Below are positions 1 through 9,250 of a stretch of DNA of 64,000 nucleotides, one piece after another. Source of the stretch: Bacteroidetes bacterium endosymbiont of Geopemphigus sp. (GTDB lineage Bacteria > Bacteroidota > Bacteroidia > Flavobacteriales > Blattabacteriaceae); NCBI RefSeq assembly GCF_002904345.1, contig NZ_PEIH01000004.1, forward strand, positions 81,369 through 145,368. Direction: 5' to 3'. Position 1 is the stretch's first letter; the number at the start of each line of letters is the position of its first letter. The notes beneath the pieces are model-generated. The model ran no database searches. It was not told the DNA's origin and saw only the letters and a list, made by a program, of their open reading frames with translations. Made by a program: the position numbers and the translations under genes.

Positions 1-2
1 AA

Positions 3-116
3 GGCTTCTCTTCTTTCTTAAGAATCAATCATAAAACAGAAAAGACTATTGTTGAAAACACCTTGTCTTTTCTTAAAGAAAATAAATTTAGAACTACAAA
101 TAAATTTTACCTTTAA
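3..116 (+). CDS. 3' end of an unidentified gene (truncated by window edge)
   Basis: An open frame enters from the left edge and stops at a TAA at 114-116, giving about 37 C-terminal residues with the run SFLRINHKTEKTIVENTLSF. The pattern of a short LRI-type strand followed by a T-E-x-x-I helix resembles the C-terminus of PLP-dependent aminotransferases, but this is too short to claim. The reading frame could also be chance, because the neighbouring DNA is decayed. Confidence 0.3.
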   Translation, partial: GFSSFLRINHKTEKTIVENTLSFLKENKFRTTNKFYL

Positions 117-149
117 ATAGGATCTGATATAAGTTGCTTTATAAAAACT

Positions 150-836
150 AAAGACATTTTATCTCTAATTCTTATAATTTTCTCGTCCTTTTAAAACGGG
201 TTTCTGCCTTTTCACAAGATCTTTTCTTTGATAAATCCAGTGGTTTTGGTAAGTTCTCTCCAGAGTATTCTGCTAAGGGAGCGGGTGTAATTTTCTTTTT
301 ATTAAAAGTCTTCTTTTTCTGTTAATAAGCTGATTTCTTGAAAATCCTCTGAAGTCTCACCTTTACTTAAAGGAATATGATCTGCATAGCTTTCACATTC
401 GAATAACTTTCACATTCGACAAGAAACATATCGTTATATTCCCGAATCTTCTGGAAGAAGCTTTTTATTTCATCAGAAGTATTATTTTAAGAAGTGAAGC
501 TCAAGGATTTCGGGTTCTTATCCACAGGTCCACTAAATCTGCTTTGTTCAGTGGGTTTTGCGTCTATGTTTTGTAATGAAGAATCTTCTAAAGAATATAT
601 AGTTATATAAGATTTACACTCCAATAGTTCTTCAGATATATTATCGAGTTTATTGTTCATTTCTTTAATAAGAGGGCTCCAAAATTTTTCCTATCTTCAT
701 GATAGGCAAGACCTTCCAGTACTGATGATCAGCGCTCAAGGCGTCCAACCGATGTATCTGAAGCTTTAAACAATTGAGTCTTTGTAAGGGATGAGGAAAA
801 AACGATAAAAAATAAAAGGAGATAAATTTTTCTCAT
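150..836 (-). pseudogene. Decayed secreted protein, translationally coupled to rnhA
   Basis: The ATG at 836 overlaps the rnhA stop in an ATGA arrangement. It begins a typical signal peptide (MRKIYLLLFFIVFSSS) but hits a TGA after about 35 codons. Beyond it, short open stretches continue in shifting frames on the same strand, including one starting MNNKLDNISEELLECKSYIT, down to roughly position 150. A 17-bp tandem duplication lies at 390-419. I do not recognise the family. It was probably a periplasmic or lipid-anchored protein co-transcribed downstream of plsC and rnhA. The lower boundary is a guess. Confidence 0.45.
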
Positions 837-1339
837 AAAGAAATCTTCCCATTTGGGATTTGTAAACTCTCGTAGATTTCGTCTATTTTAAACGGGCCAT
901 TTTTAGCAGCTTGAGTGGCTATATAATCGCATTGTTCATTCTCAGGATGCTCATTGTGTCCCTTGATCCATTTAAAAGATACCTGATGTAAACGATAAAA
1001 TTTAAGAAAACGACGCCAGAGATCTGAATTTTTCTTCCCTTTAAAATTTGATTTTTCCCAGAAAAATACCCAGGCTTTATCCACCGCTTGAGTTACATAT
1101 TTCGAATCAGTAAATACTGTAACCTGCGATTTCTGTTTAAGATGCGCTAGACCAGCGATGACGCCCCAGAGTTCCATGCGATTGTTGGTAGTGAGACGAA
1201 AAGCTTCGGAAAATAACTTTCGATGGCCACTATCGGACATTTCCATGATCAAGCCATAAGCGCCTGCCCCCGGATTTCCCCTGGAAGAACCGTCTGAATA
1301 TATACGCACCCGTGGAATGGCATTTTTAGAATCCGACAT
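833..1339 (-). CDS. rnhA: Ribonuclease HI
   Basis: Cytoplasmic endonuclease that degrades the RNA strand of RNA-DNA hybrids, acting in replication primer and R-loop removal. Numbered from the upstream in-frame TTG at 1357, the catalytic acidic residues are D22 (YSDGSSRGNPG), E62 (NNRMELWG), D84 (VFTDSKYV) and D144 (ENEQCDYIA), with the handle region between. All four family active-site carboxylates are present. I prefer the ATG at 1339 over the TTG, giving 168 residues, the usual size. The start overlaps the end of plsC by 14 nt and the stop overlaps the next start, so the three formed one operon. Confidence 0.93.
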   Translation of the reverse strand: MSDSKNAIPRVRIYSDGSSRGNPGAGAYGLIMEMSDSGHRKLFSEAFRLTTNNRMELWGVIAGLAHLKQKSQVTVFTDSKYVTQAVDKAWVFFWEKSNFKGKKNSDLWRRFLKFYRLHQVSFKWIKGHNEHPENEQCDYIATQAAKNGPFKIDEIYESLQIPNGKISL

Positions 1340-2087
1340 CACGATTTTTTCGCGCAAAATCCTTTAGCTGATTTTCAATTATCCGGTAACATTTTTCTTT
1401 CAAAGCATCCTTATCTGATAAAGTCATGCCTTTGGTGGAAATAGGTGCATGTCGCCGGACATAAACTTTTCCGGGCCCGCCCCTGAAAAAATTATAAGGA
1501 AACCTTTGTTTCATCCCATAAACGCTAAAAAGCAATAGAGGAATTTGCTTTTCTATAGCTAAGGCAAAAGCACCGCCTTTAAAATGCGCAAGCATATTTG
1601 ATGTTTTTGGTACTCCGCCTTCTGGAAAGATACAGATGCTTCGGCCTAAATCGATTTTTATTTTGGCTTCTTTCAAAGCGTGAGTGCCACTGATACGGCT
1701 TTTCCTATCGACAAGGATATTACTTTTTCTATAAACATACCCGAAAACGGGGATTTTCGAGAGCTCAGACTTTCCTATAAAGACCATAGCGTGTCGACTC
1801 ACAAGAGCATAAAGCAGCATGATGTCCATAACAGAGGTATGATTGCTCAGTACAATATAGGGTTGATCCTTACTAAGCCGGGTTTCTTTTTTAACTTTAT
1901 AAACTATGCCCATAAGCGAAAGATTCCCTACTCCCCAAAGACGATGTAGACGATAGGCTAAAGGATAATATTTCTCCTTAAAAAGGAAAGGAATGGAGAT
2001 TCCTCCACAAAAAGGAACCAGCACAATATTAATGACTATAAACCATAAACGCCATAAAAGAGATGAAAATCCTCTTATCCAATGCAT
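1326..2087 (-). CDS. plsC: 1-acyl-sn-glycerol-3-phosphate acyltransferase
   Basis: Transfers an acyl chain to lysophosphatidic acid to make phosphatidic acid at the inner membrane, the second step of phospholipid synthesis. An N-terminal hydrophobic segment (residues 8-34) anchors it. The catalytic HX4D motif is H83-D88 (SNHTSVMD), and the substrate-binding block IFPEGG has E156. Length 253 is normal for the family. The ATG at 2087 is the only good start. It lies upstream of and overlaps rnhA. An intact PlsC here and GpsA at 53.6 kb show that glycerophospholipid synthesis is retained. Confidence 0.92.
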   Translation of the reverse strand: MHWIRGFSSLLWRLWFIVINIVLVPFCGGISIPFLFKEKYYPLAYRLHRLWGVGNLSLMGIVYKVKKETRLSKDQPYIVLSNHTSVMDIMLLYALVSRHAMVFIGKSELSKIPVFGYVYRKSNILVDRKSRISGTHALKEAKIKIDLGRSICIFPEGGVPKTSNMLAHFKGGAFALAIEKQIPLLLFSVYGMKQRFPYNFFRGGPGKVYVRRHAPISTKGMTLSDKDALKEKCYRIIENQLKDFARKNRDVGF

Positions 2088-2681
2088 TTTATTAAAAAAT
2101 AATACTTAAAGTTGATCGCTAAAGATCACGGTAATTTTCTTTTTACAGAGAAATAAATGATTAAAAATAAGACTTTTCAAAGACGTGGATTTAAAAACAA
2201 GGAATTGTAATTAATAAGTTATTCAACTTTAGAGAGACCTTCCGATAAAGAAGATCTTGAATATAAATCTTCCATTTAAAGTAAATTATAATAAAACCTA
2301 TAGTAAGCTTTTGAAAACCTTAAGACCAAATGATCCCTGCCAGAGAGTAGGAATAGAGCTTAAAAAAAGCAAAAACTGAGCTTGATGGAGACACCTTAAA
2401 TTCTTTATAGAAAATTAAAAACGGATATAAAATGCATAATATATGTCTTTAATGTTTAAAAATAAGTTATAAAATATATAAATAGAATATGTACTATTAG
2501 TCATGAATATAGTGTTTTAGATAAAAAAATTAATATTTATTATCCAATTCATTTAACTATAATAAGTCATATGCTATTTTTAATTGAAAAATAAGAGCTA
2601 TTTTCTCACTCAAGGAATGACTCTTGTTTTTGAAGATTTTATCACATTCATTGAATGTGTACCTTCTTTAAAATCATTTTT
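2088..2681. other. AT-rich non-coding stretch, no gene seen
   Basis: About 600 bases between the plsC start and the end of the SGNH pseudogene. Stops occur densely in all frames. I see no recognisable protein remnant, tRNA or hairpin. It probably contains the upstream region of plsC and otherwise fully decayed sequence. Confidence 0.5.
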
Positions 2682-3725
2682 TTATAATTCAGATACCAAA
2701 AGAATATTACCGCTATATTTGCTGTTGGTGTCCTTTATAAACTGCAATAATCCTGTTTTCTTTCTCATTGGGATGCATTCCATCTTTTAGAAACATGGAA
2801 TTATAATCACCTTTTCTATATACTCTTGCGTTTCGGCATATACATCTAAGCTCAATTGTATTAATCAGTCAGTTTTTTAACAATACTATTGTAACTATTT
2901 ACTATGTCTTTGGTCTTGGCATTAGCCGCTTGTATGATTTCTTCTAAGTTTTTTGAACTTCTTGGATTATTCTTAAATTTTCCTCTTAAATAAAAGACAG
3001 CGATTTTATGAATGGAATATCGGTAGGATTGCCATGATTAGCGATAATTCCTTTTTGAATACCGCCTTTTGTAATAAGCCTATCCATAATTTTTCGCATC
3101 TCTCCTTCATAACTAGATTGAGCGATATCTAATGCAGTATTCAGATTGCTGATAAGATTTTCTTTTAGTGAATCATCAATTTTATCTTCTCTACCAAGAA
3201 TACGAATTGAATTTAAGGGATATGTTAATATCATTAATTCCTAGCCAAAATTCCTAGCCAATAAGCATCATAGCATCTCTAATTGGGGTGGCATTATCTG
3301 AAGAAGCAAAGAATTACCCTCTGTTGTTTCTTGTATCATCAGGGTTATTGTCCAGAGCATGTTTGGTTTCCATATTGGCAATGCCCAGATTATGGGTGGG
3401 TTCCGAGGTATAGGGTAGAGGTGCCGTTTTTTGTTTCATCTTCCTGACCGTCCATAAGTAGTTGATTAAATACCAGGGTTGGATTCACCTTTTGAAATTG
3501 ATCGGCGATAAACTTTGGATAACTTACTTCCTGAATTATACGAAGCAAGCTTTTACCTCTTTTAACATCATAACCACTTGTAATAGAATATCCAATATCC
3601 ATATAAGCAGTTAAATCCGGTGGAGAGTAATAACTGGTTTTAGGCGCATCATTATCCTTAAAACATCCAAAAAAGAAAAAGCCTATAAGAAAAGTAAATA
3701 TTTTGTTTTGTGTAAATTTTAACAT
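2682..3725 (-). pseudogene. SGNH/GDSL-family lipoprotein, pseudogene
   Basis: Starts at ATG 3725 with a lipoprotein-like signal (FLIGFFFFGC). Block I is seen as DIGYSITSGYD, equivalent to the GNSLTAG motif of Bacteroidota GDSL lipoproteins. The frame breaks near 3390. It continues in other frames as NLGIANMETKHAL, FASSDNATPIRDAMM, FWLGIND, KGIIANHGN, the block V catalytic DGMHPNEKG (near 2775) and FIKDTNSKYSGNILLV, ending at 2682. Together these follow the order of a full-length family member (about 350-400 residues). There are at least three frame disruptions, one of them a 13-bp tandem duplication at 3236-3261. The protein would have been an outer-membrane lipase or esterase-like lipoprotein. 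Confidence 0.8.
3236..3261. repeat. 13-bp perfect tandem duplication
   Basis: AATTCCTAGCCAA occurs twice head to tail, at 3236-3248 and 3249-3261. It lies inside the SGNH pseudogene just before the FWLGIND block and adds 13 nt, so it shifts the frame and introduces stops. It looks like a replication-slippage lesion. Confidence 0.9.
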
Positions 3726-4651
3726 ATTGTTATATTTTTATTAAAATATAAATATAATAAAAGTTATTTATTTTAAATATAAAAACTTGCTTAAAAAACA
3801 AAGAGCTCTCGGAAGAGTTTTTGTTTAAACTCAAAAAATATGCAAGCAAGCTAACATGGAGATCTTACAGTGAACTAAAAAGGAAAATCTTTTTATAAGA
3901 TTAATGACTTTTAAAAAGTAGAAAAAATCTCATATTATATTTACTTTACCTTTAAGGTAATAAGCTACGGGAGTTATGAGAGATCTAAGCAAATCATATA
4001 GATTTGTCTTGATTCTCATAAATGAGTTATAATATTTACAGCGCTTAAAAAACAGAAAAAAATAAGAAAATTTTAGGAAGGATACAGTAAAAGGAAAAGA
4101 CGATAACATCTTATATAATGTAGTAAAATCGTGGTATTTCCACTATAAAACGTTCTTTTTCAACGAGAGTAGCGAGAAATTCGTTTTTTTTAAGAATAGT
4201 TGAGATCATCACAAGATGCAAAAACGTAAGGAAAAGATCTTGATTTCAAAGAAAAAAATCCAAAACCCTCGAGTGTATTACTAATACAATATAATTAGCC
4301 TACTCCATAAATTCGGTATTGAGCATGGATGAAAACTATCCTTATGTTCGCTCTAAAAAAGAGAAACGGTCAATTTCAGGAAAACGGGAAAAGATTAAAA
4401 ATTAATTAAACTCTATATCTGCGTTAAATAAGAAAAAATCATATGAGTTGGTCATTTTTAAAAAATGTGAATTATTCTTCACCTTCTCGTGTGCCGAATT
4501 TACATTCGATGGAACATTTCCAGTTTGTCTTTAAAAATAAAATCTATGAGAGCTCAGGATAGTTCTCTGCCCGAGGTGATTCTTGATATGTAAATATTAT
4601 AGTATCTCTTTGTTACATCTATAAAAAATCGAATGAAAATTGACTTTATTC
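3726..4651. other. Decayed or non-coding stretch, no gene identified
   Basis: About 930 bases between two pseudogenes. Short open stretches exist, for example a 39-codon plus-strand frame at 4443-4562 beginning MSWSFLKNVNYSS, but none has a family signature or a convincing ribosome binding site. I treat the whole stretch as eroded sequence. Confidence 0.5.
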
Positions 4652-5722
4652 TCATGAATTATCAGATTTATAAGCAAACGACGTTGCCCACAAAGCGAAG
4701 CAACCGATAAAAAAGTGGGTATTCCAAGCCAATGGGATGGTCCTATGGAAAAACAATATCTCCTATCAATAAACTTCTCATTGCCATTCCAAAATATAAA
4801 ACAGAATTATTTAAAAGACAGGGAAGATGTTCCGAAACGCTCTGAGATCTCGAGTAATCTATGTTGAATCGGAACCAGATACATTCACCCGTGACTTCCC
4901 AGGTAAAAAGCTCCAGGTAAACGAAAAAAACCTGATTATATACCAAAACCAGAGAAAGAAACGAAACACTTTGCTCCACCAAGGAAAAAAAAGTATTTTC
5001 TTGCTTCCCAGCTTATCCCTCGCATAACCGACTAAAGCGTTCCCTAAAAGCGCTCTCGCGCCAAAACACACCAAGGCAAGTAGTAAAATCTGCTCTCCTT
5101 CATAAGTAACATCGCCTAATATTAAACTAATATAACTGTAAACTATCTGTAACGAGATATAATCCGATCTTTTAAAGAGTGTCTTCTTGCCAAGACGACC
5201 AAAGAAGGAAGGAGTCACTATTCGCTCAAAAGGGGTATGGTGCTTAAAGGTGACTATTCCAAGTAAAGAGTGGCTTGACAACTGAAAAATTGCCTGATAA
5301 ATCTTCCCAGCGTAATTCCCAGCGCAATAAACAGGATCATCCCACCCATCACTACTGAGAGAACATACCCTTTTTTTTATCAGACACAACTAAAGCTACG
5401 ATGGAATGACTGTAGAGTAAAAAAAGAAGTTCTGGAAGCTGCAATTACCCTGTCCAGGGCTATTATAAAGAAAGAGATATATAAAATTCCGATACTATAT
5501 TGCCCAAGATGAAAAGAAATAAAGCGACCAATACAATCGTTTTGCTATTTATTCCCTCTGTCTGTTAAACATGAACTTATCGGAATAAACTGACCCGCCG
5601 TAGTGGGGTGAACTGTAAATCGCTTGCGATTTTATCAAGCATCCCCGGGCGATGATGAAGGCATCTTTCCTCACAGCAAATGTTCCTATAGCGAAAACCC
5701 AAATGATATTTTGTAGCTTCAT
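4652..5722 (-). pseudogene. MFS transporter (DHA1/AraJ-type exporter), pseudogene
   Basis: From ATG 5722 (MKLQNIIWVFAIGTFAV) successive frames reproduce a drug:H+ antiporter-1 type permease. The first helix reads AIGTFAV..DAFIIAG, followed by IASDLQVTPTTAGQFIPIS. Later comes LLALVCFGARALLGNALVGY joined to ARDKLGSKK, the G-x3-D-x2-G-x-K-K loop motif between helices. The last helix is WNTHFFIGCFALWATSFAY, ending near 4652. The span, about 1.07 kb, matches a 390-residue, 12-helix protein. At least four frameshifts or stops are present. It was probably an efflux protein of the inner membrane. Confidence 0.75.
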
Positions 5723-5943
5723 AGTGATTTACACATATTATAAATGCGCTTTGGGAATACTTTTAGATACAATTTTTTTTCAAAAATTTCTGTTGTTAAT
5801 TCAGAATATTTTGAGACTTTTGTGATAGTATGTTATAAACAATTTACAAAAAAAACGCCGTAATTTCAGATATATACGGAATATAAGTATTCAAATTGAT
5901 ATATCCACCACAACTCTCAAGAGCACTTTATGAGGTTTTACAG

Positions 5944-6030
5944 CGGAGAGAAAGGGATTCGAACCCTCGACACCATTTCCGGTGAACACGCTTTCCAGGC
6001 GTGCGCCTTAAACCGCTCGGCCATCTCTCC
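5944..6030 (-). tRNA. tRNA-Ser (anticodon GGA)
   Basis: The reverse complement folds as a class II tRNA. The acceptor stem is GGAGAGA pairing with TCTCTCC, with discriminator G. The D-arm starts TGGCCGAGCGG. The anticodon stem CACGC/GCGTG closes the loop CTGGAAA, giving anticodon GGA. A long variable arm (TTCACCGGAAATGGTGTC) follows, then the T-loop GGTTCGAATCC. The 3' CCA is not encoded. It decodes UCC and UCU serine codons. It sits alone between two pseudogenes. Confidence 0.95.
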
Positions 6031-6189
6031 AGAATTTAAGCCCGAAATTTAGTCATTTATTTTATCTCCCGGAGCATTTCCATATTCAAACCGGCTACTT
6101 TTTATAAAGTAAATAAACCGATTAGTAATAAGCTATCGCCTGGCCGATAATATACAGATCTTCAACAGGGGTGAACAGGTTTTTTCTCA

Positions 6190-6640
6190 ATCCCAATAAA
6201 ACGAAGCTTTATCTGAAAAAACGGCCCGAAAAGCACCGGTGCGTCAGGTAAGATAGAGAACTAAAAATACCAGAGCTAATATAAAACCCAAAAGCAAGGG
6301 ATAAGACTCTTTTATATTCTGAACCACCTCATAAGTATAGATAAGGTTAATTGACCGCTATAACGTCAAAGCGCACCTTAAATTCTTCCCAGAAATTGAA
6401 TTCGGAAAAAAAGAAAAACATGTGATAAAAAGCATAAAAAAATAAAAAAAGACAGAGATCGATATGTCTAAGATCGCCGATAAATTTTCCCAGAAACATA
6501 AGTAAATAAAGGCTATTGGGAAGGAAAAAACATACTACGCGAAGGTTAAAGAAAAATCTCGTCAAAAAATTCGCGAGAGACTATACGTATCGGATATAAT
6601 CTCAGAAAATCATCTCACTAGCAAAGTAACTCTGAGGAGA
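6190..6640 (-). pseudogene. LTA-synthase/sulfatase-family membrane protein, N-terminal remnant
   Basis: One clean segment reads LCLFLFFYAFYHMFFFFSEF, then EEFKVRFDVIAVN, and in another frame LIYTYEVVQNIKESYPLLLG and a final helix. This is the membrane domain of the LTA synthase-like sulfatase family of Bacteroidota (motif ...RFNFIAVDYLVYT.E.i.NI.ESYP). The catalytic alkaline-phosphatase-type domain that should follow is gone, and the tRNA-Ser gene lies there instead. Such enzymes transfer phosphoglycerol or phosphoethanolamine to envelope glycans, which infers a lost surface modification. Confidence 0.6.
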
Positions 6641-6694
6641 AAAGAGGATACTAAAAAAGTATATACTAACGCGAATCTTCCAGGTAATATTTTA

Positions 6695-7681
6695 TTAATT
6701 CAAATCATTTGCTGAAAAACCTAAAGCATGACGCACCCTTTTAAGGGTTTGTTGAGCCACTTTCGAAGCGCGTTGACTGCCATGTACAAGGATTTCATCC
6801 AAAAGGGCTTCATCCTGTACAAAGGAATTAAATTTTTCACGCTCTTTAGCAAAATGTTTCAAAAAAAATTCATATAAAGCTTGTTTGACTTGTCCGTAAC
6901 CATAGCCCCCGGCGAGGTAATTTTCTCTCATATGATCTATTTCTTCCTCAGAGGCCAATAATTTATAGAAGCTAAACACCAGGTCTTTTTCCGGATCCTT
7001 AGGAGCTTTTAAAGGCATGCTATCAGTTTGAATACTCATAATCTGTTTGCGCAGATCCTTATCAGGGGCGAAAATATTGATGGTATTTTTTCTGGATTTA
7101 CTCATCTTTTGACCATCGGTACCGGGTATATGCAAAAGATTCTCGAGCATCATGGCTTCAGGGAGCACAAATACTTTTCCCATTTTACGATTGAAACGCT
7201 GGGCTACCTCACGCGCGATCTCGAGGTGTTGCAATTGATCTTTACCTACGGGGATTTTTTCAGCATCATATAAAAGAATATCTGCAGCCATAAGCATCGG
7301 ATAGGTAAACAAACCAGAGTTTACATCTTCGATGTAATCCTTTTTATCTTTGAATGAATGAGCCAGTTTAAGACGCTGGTAAGGATAAAAACAATTCAAA
7401 TACCAAGCGAGCTCAGTAACCTCAGGCACGTCGGATTGACGATAAAAAATTATCCGATCTGTATCGAGTCCACAAGCCAGCCATGCAGCGACTACCTGAT
7501 AAGTGTTTTCCTTTAAGAGTTTCGAATCTTTGATCTGAGTAATTGAGTGCAAATCAGCAACAAATAAAAAAGAAGGCTCTGAGCAAGCATGTGCCCACTT
7601 AATAGCGGGCAAAATCGCCCCCAAAAGATTACCCAGATGAGGAACTCCAGTGCTTTGCACACCGGTTAATATTCTTGGCAT
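6695..7681 (-). CDS. trpS: Tryptophanyl-tRNA synthetase
   Basis: Class I synthetase charging tRNA-Trp. The HIGH-type motif is seen as PHLGNLLGA just after MPRILTGVQSTG, and the KMSKS loop is exact (DGQKMSKSRKN). The C-terminal anticodon-binding helical part is complete. An in-frame upstream ATG at 7732 would add 17 residues unlike the family. The ATG at 7681 gives 328 residues starting MPRILTG, matching the normal N-terminus, so I use it. It lies directly downstream of the dead Bat operon. All flanking genes are broken while this essential gene is intact. Confidence 0.93.
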   Translation of the reverse strand: MPRILTGVQSTGVPHLGNLLGAILPAIKWAHACSEPSFLFVADLHSITQIKDSKLLKENTYQVVAAWLACGLDTDRIIFYRQSDVPEVTELAWYLNCFYPYQRLKLAHSFKDKKDYIEDVNSGLFTYPMLMAADILLYDAEKIPVGKDQLQHLEIAREVAQRFNRKMGKVFVLPEAMMLENLLHIPGTDGQKMSKSRKNTINIFAPDKDLRKQIMSIQTDSMPLKAPKDPEKDLVFSFYKLLASEEEIDHMRENYLAGGYGYGQVKQALYEFFLKHFAKEREKFNSFVQDEALLDEILVHGSQRASKVAQQTLKRVRHALGFSANDLN

Positions 7682-7754
7682 TTTTAAACGATTTAGAGAA
7701 TTTCGTAAAAAATCTCTGGCGAAGTAAGCCAAAAATCTTTCATCGCCAAAGCAA

Positions 7755-8568
7755 TTACCAGTCTTTTCTTGTAGCTTCCTTTAATTTACGTTGCATTATT
7801 TTGTGCTGAACTTCCCTTTCACGATCTTCTAAGGCCTTCATCAACTCATTTTAATACACAGAATGCTTTTTCGAGGCAGACGCGGAAACTTAACTTTTTT
7901 CTTGCGGACATCTCCCGGAGATTTTTCCTCTACCTATGCCATCGGGATCTCCAAAACAATTTTTTTCAGAAGCGCGCTCCTCCTGAACTAAAAATAAGTT
8001 TTTTGATGAAGAAAATCAGATGCATCAGAGACCTGTGATGTGTCAAGGTCAGCTGAAGGAGGCGTTTCAGGATTTTCCGAAGAAGATAAATTATCATCAG
8101 TTAAGCTATCATTGTTTTGATCTTGCACGGTTTGTGTAACCTTAAAAAAGCACTTAGCGAGTGTAAATATTATAGCGCGCTTCATCATCGTAAGGATTCA
8201 ACTGCAAAGCTTTCTGAAAAGAATCCATAGGACTTTTCATATTCCTGGCCTTTAACATAAAAGTATCTCCAAGATTGAAATAAACTTTAGCTCTGTAAAG
8301 AGGCAACTCAATTTTTGATAAGGCTTTTAGATAGTAAGTCTCCGCTTCTTTATAACGCTTTAGCTTTATAGAGCGTATTTCCCACATTGCAAGCTATTTT
8401 TCCATCTCAGGGTTTTATATCAAAGTTCTTCTGTAGAAGCCTTCCGATTTAAAAAATTCAGCGCCTGAATAATACCGGTCGGCTTCTTTTAGTAACGGAC
8501 TTAACTGTTCGGGTATCTCTAAAAAAAGACAAAAAAAATAACATCAAAAAAAAGTATATCGCCTTCAT
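7755..8568 (-). pseudogene. batC: batC-like TPR protein, pseudogene
   Basis: ATG 8568 starts a signal peptide (MKAIYFFLMLFFLSF). A frameshift follows, then LLKEADRYYSGAEFFKSEGF. Two TPR units follow at 8387-8154 (YKEAETYYLKALSK; SFQKALQLNPYDDEARYN), then an acidic and Asn/Ser-rich linker. The family C-terminus appears as LMKALEDREREVQHKIM...TRKDW with a stop at 7755. BatC carries TPRs and a conserved terminal W, and belongs to the Bacteroides aerotolerance operon. At least four disruptions are present. It is third in the order batA-batB-batC. Confidence 0.75.
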
Positions 8569-9250
8569 GATTTTCGAAAGATATTTTTAGAAAATCTTGA
8601 TGTCGATTGAATAACAAATATGTCTTTTAAAGATATTTCCAATATAATCAATATGAGTGCTGTGCCTATAAAAACTTGAAAATGATGCGCATAAGAATGC
8701 CATTTTCTCCACTGAGAAGAGCGTTGGTTCTTTAAACCTCTTGCAAATCAACTACCGCCAAATCTATAACATTTTCTTCTATGTATTTTCCATGTGTATA
8801 AAAGCCAACTCAGTAAGTAGTCTTTTATTAAGTCGGCTTATCACTCATTGTCCGTTGAATTTCTTAATAACCTTTGCCCATTTTTGAACTTTTCCGTTAG
8901 GTACTCTTTCCCCTTGCTCTATGCCGATATTATATATCGGAAAAGATTTTTGCGCCAGGGTCATGGCTTTATCTATACCTTGACAAGCCGAAGCTTCCGG
9001 ATCCATGAGGTTCCTTATCAGGAATCGGATCCGGCCAGAGCCAAAATAAGAAAAGTTGTTGCCGAAATTTTAAGAGAAGTTCTTGTCCAGAATAAAGAAA
9101 TAGGGGGAAAGATTTTCATATGATGAAATGAATTAGAAAAGGAACACCGACTGTTTCTTTCCAGTGAAAGAACCTTATATATAAGAATATTAATAAAAGT
9201 AATAGAACTAAATAATAAAAATTTTCTCTGTTTGCCCACTGCAGCATCAT
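8565..9250 (-). pseudogene. batB: batB (vWFA membrane protein), pseudogene
   Basis: ATG 9250 overlaps the batA stop as ATGA. The start MMLQWANRENFYYLVLLLLL matches the F-ANPEYLYLLLLL opening of BatB. A second block, SLFWTRTSLKISATTFLILA, matches the second hydrophobic region in another frame. Near the end, SSQWRKWHSYAHHFQVFIGT and LILIILE match the C-terminal anchor. The span is only about 690 nt against about 1 kb normally, so much of the von Willebrand A domain is deleted. BatB works with BatA in the inner membrane in oxygen and stress tolerance. Confidence 0.65.

Noticed and set aside
1680-1949. Open frame on the plus strand (89 codons)
   Set aside because: Antisense to the conserved core of plsC, with no family features of its own.
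2584-2790. Plus-strand open frame of 68 codons with a hydrophobic middle
   Set aside because: It is antisense to the C-terminal blocks (DGMHPNEKG, NSKYSGNILLV) of the SGNH pseudogene, which explain the sequence better.
4443-4562. 39-codon plus-strand open frame beginning MSWSFLKNV
   Set aside because: No homologue recognised, weak context and no ribosome binding signal that I can defend. Chance open frames of this size are expected.
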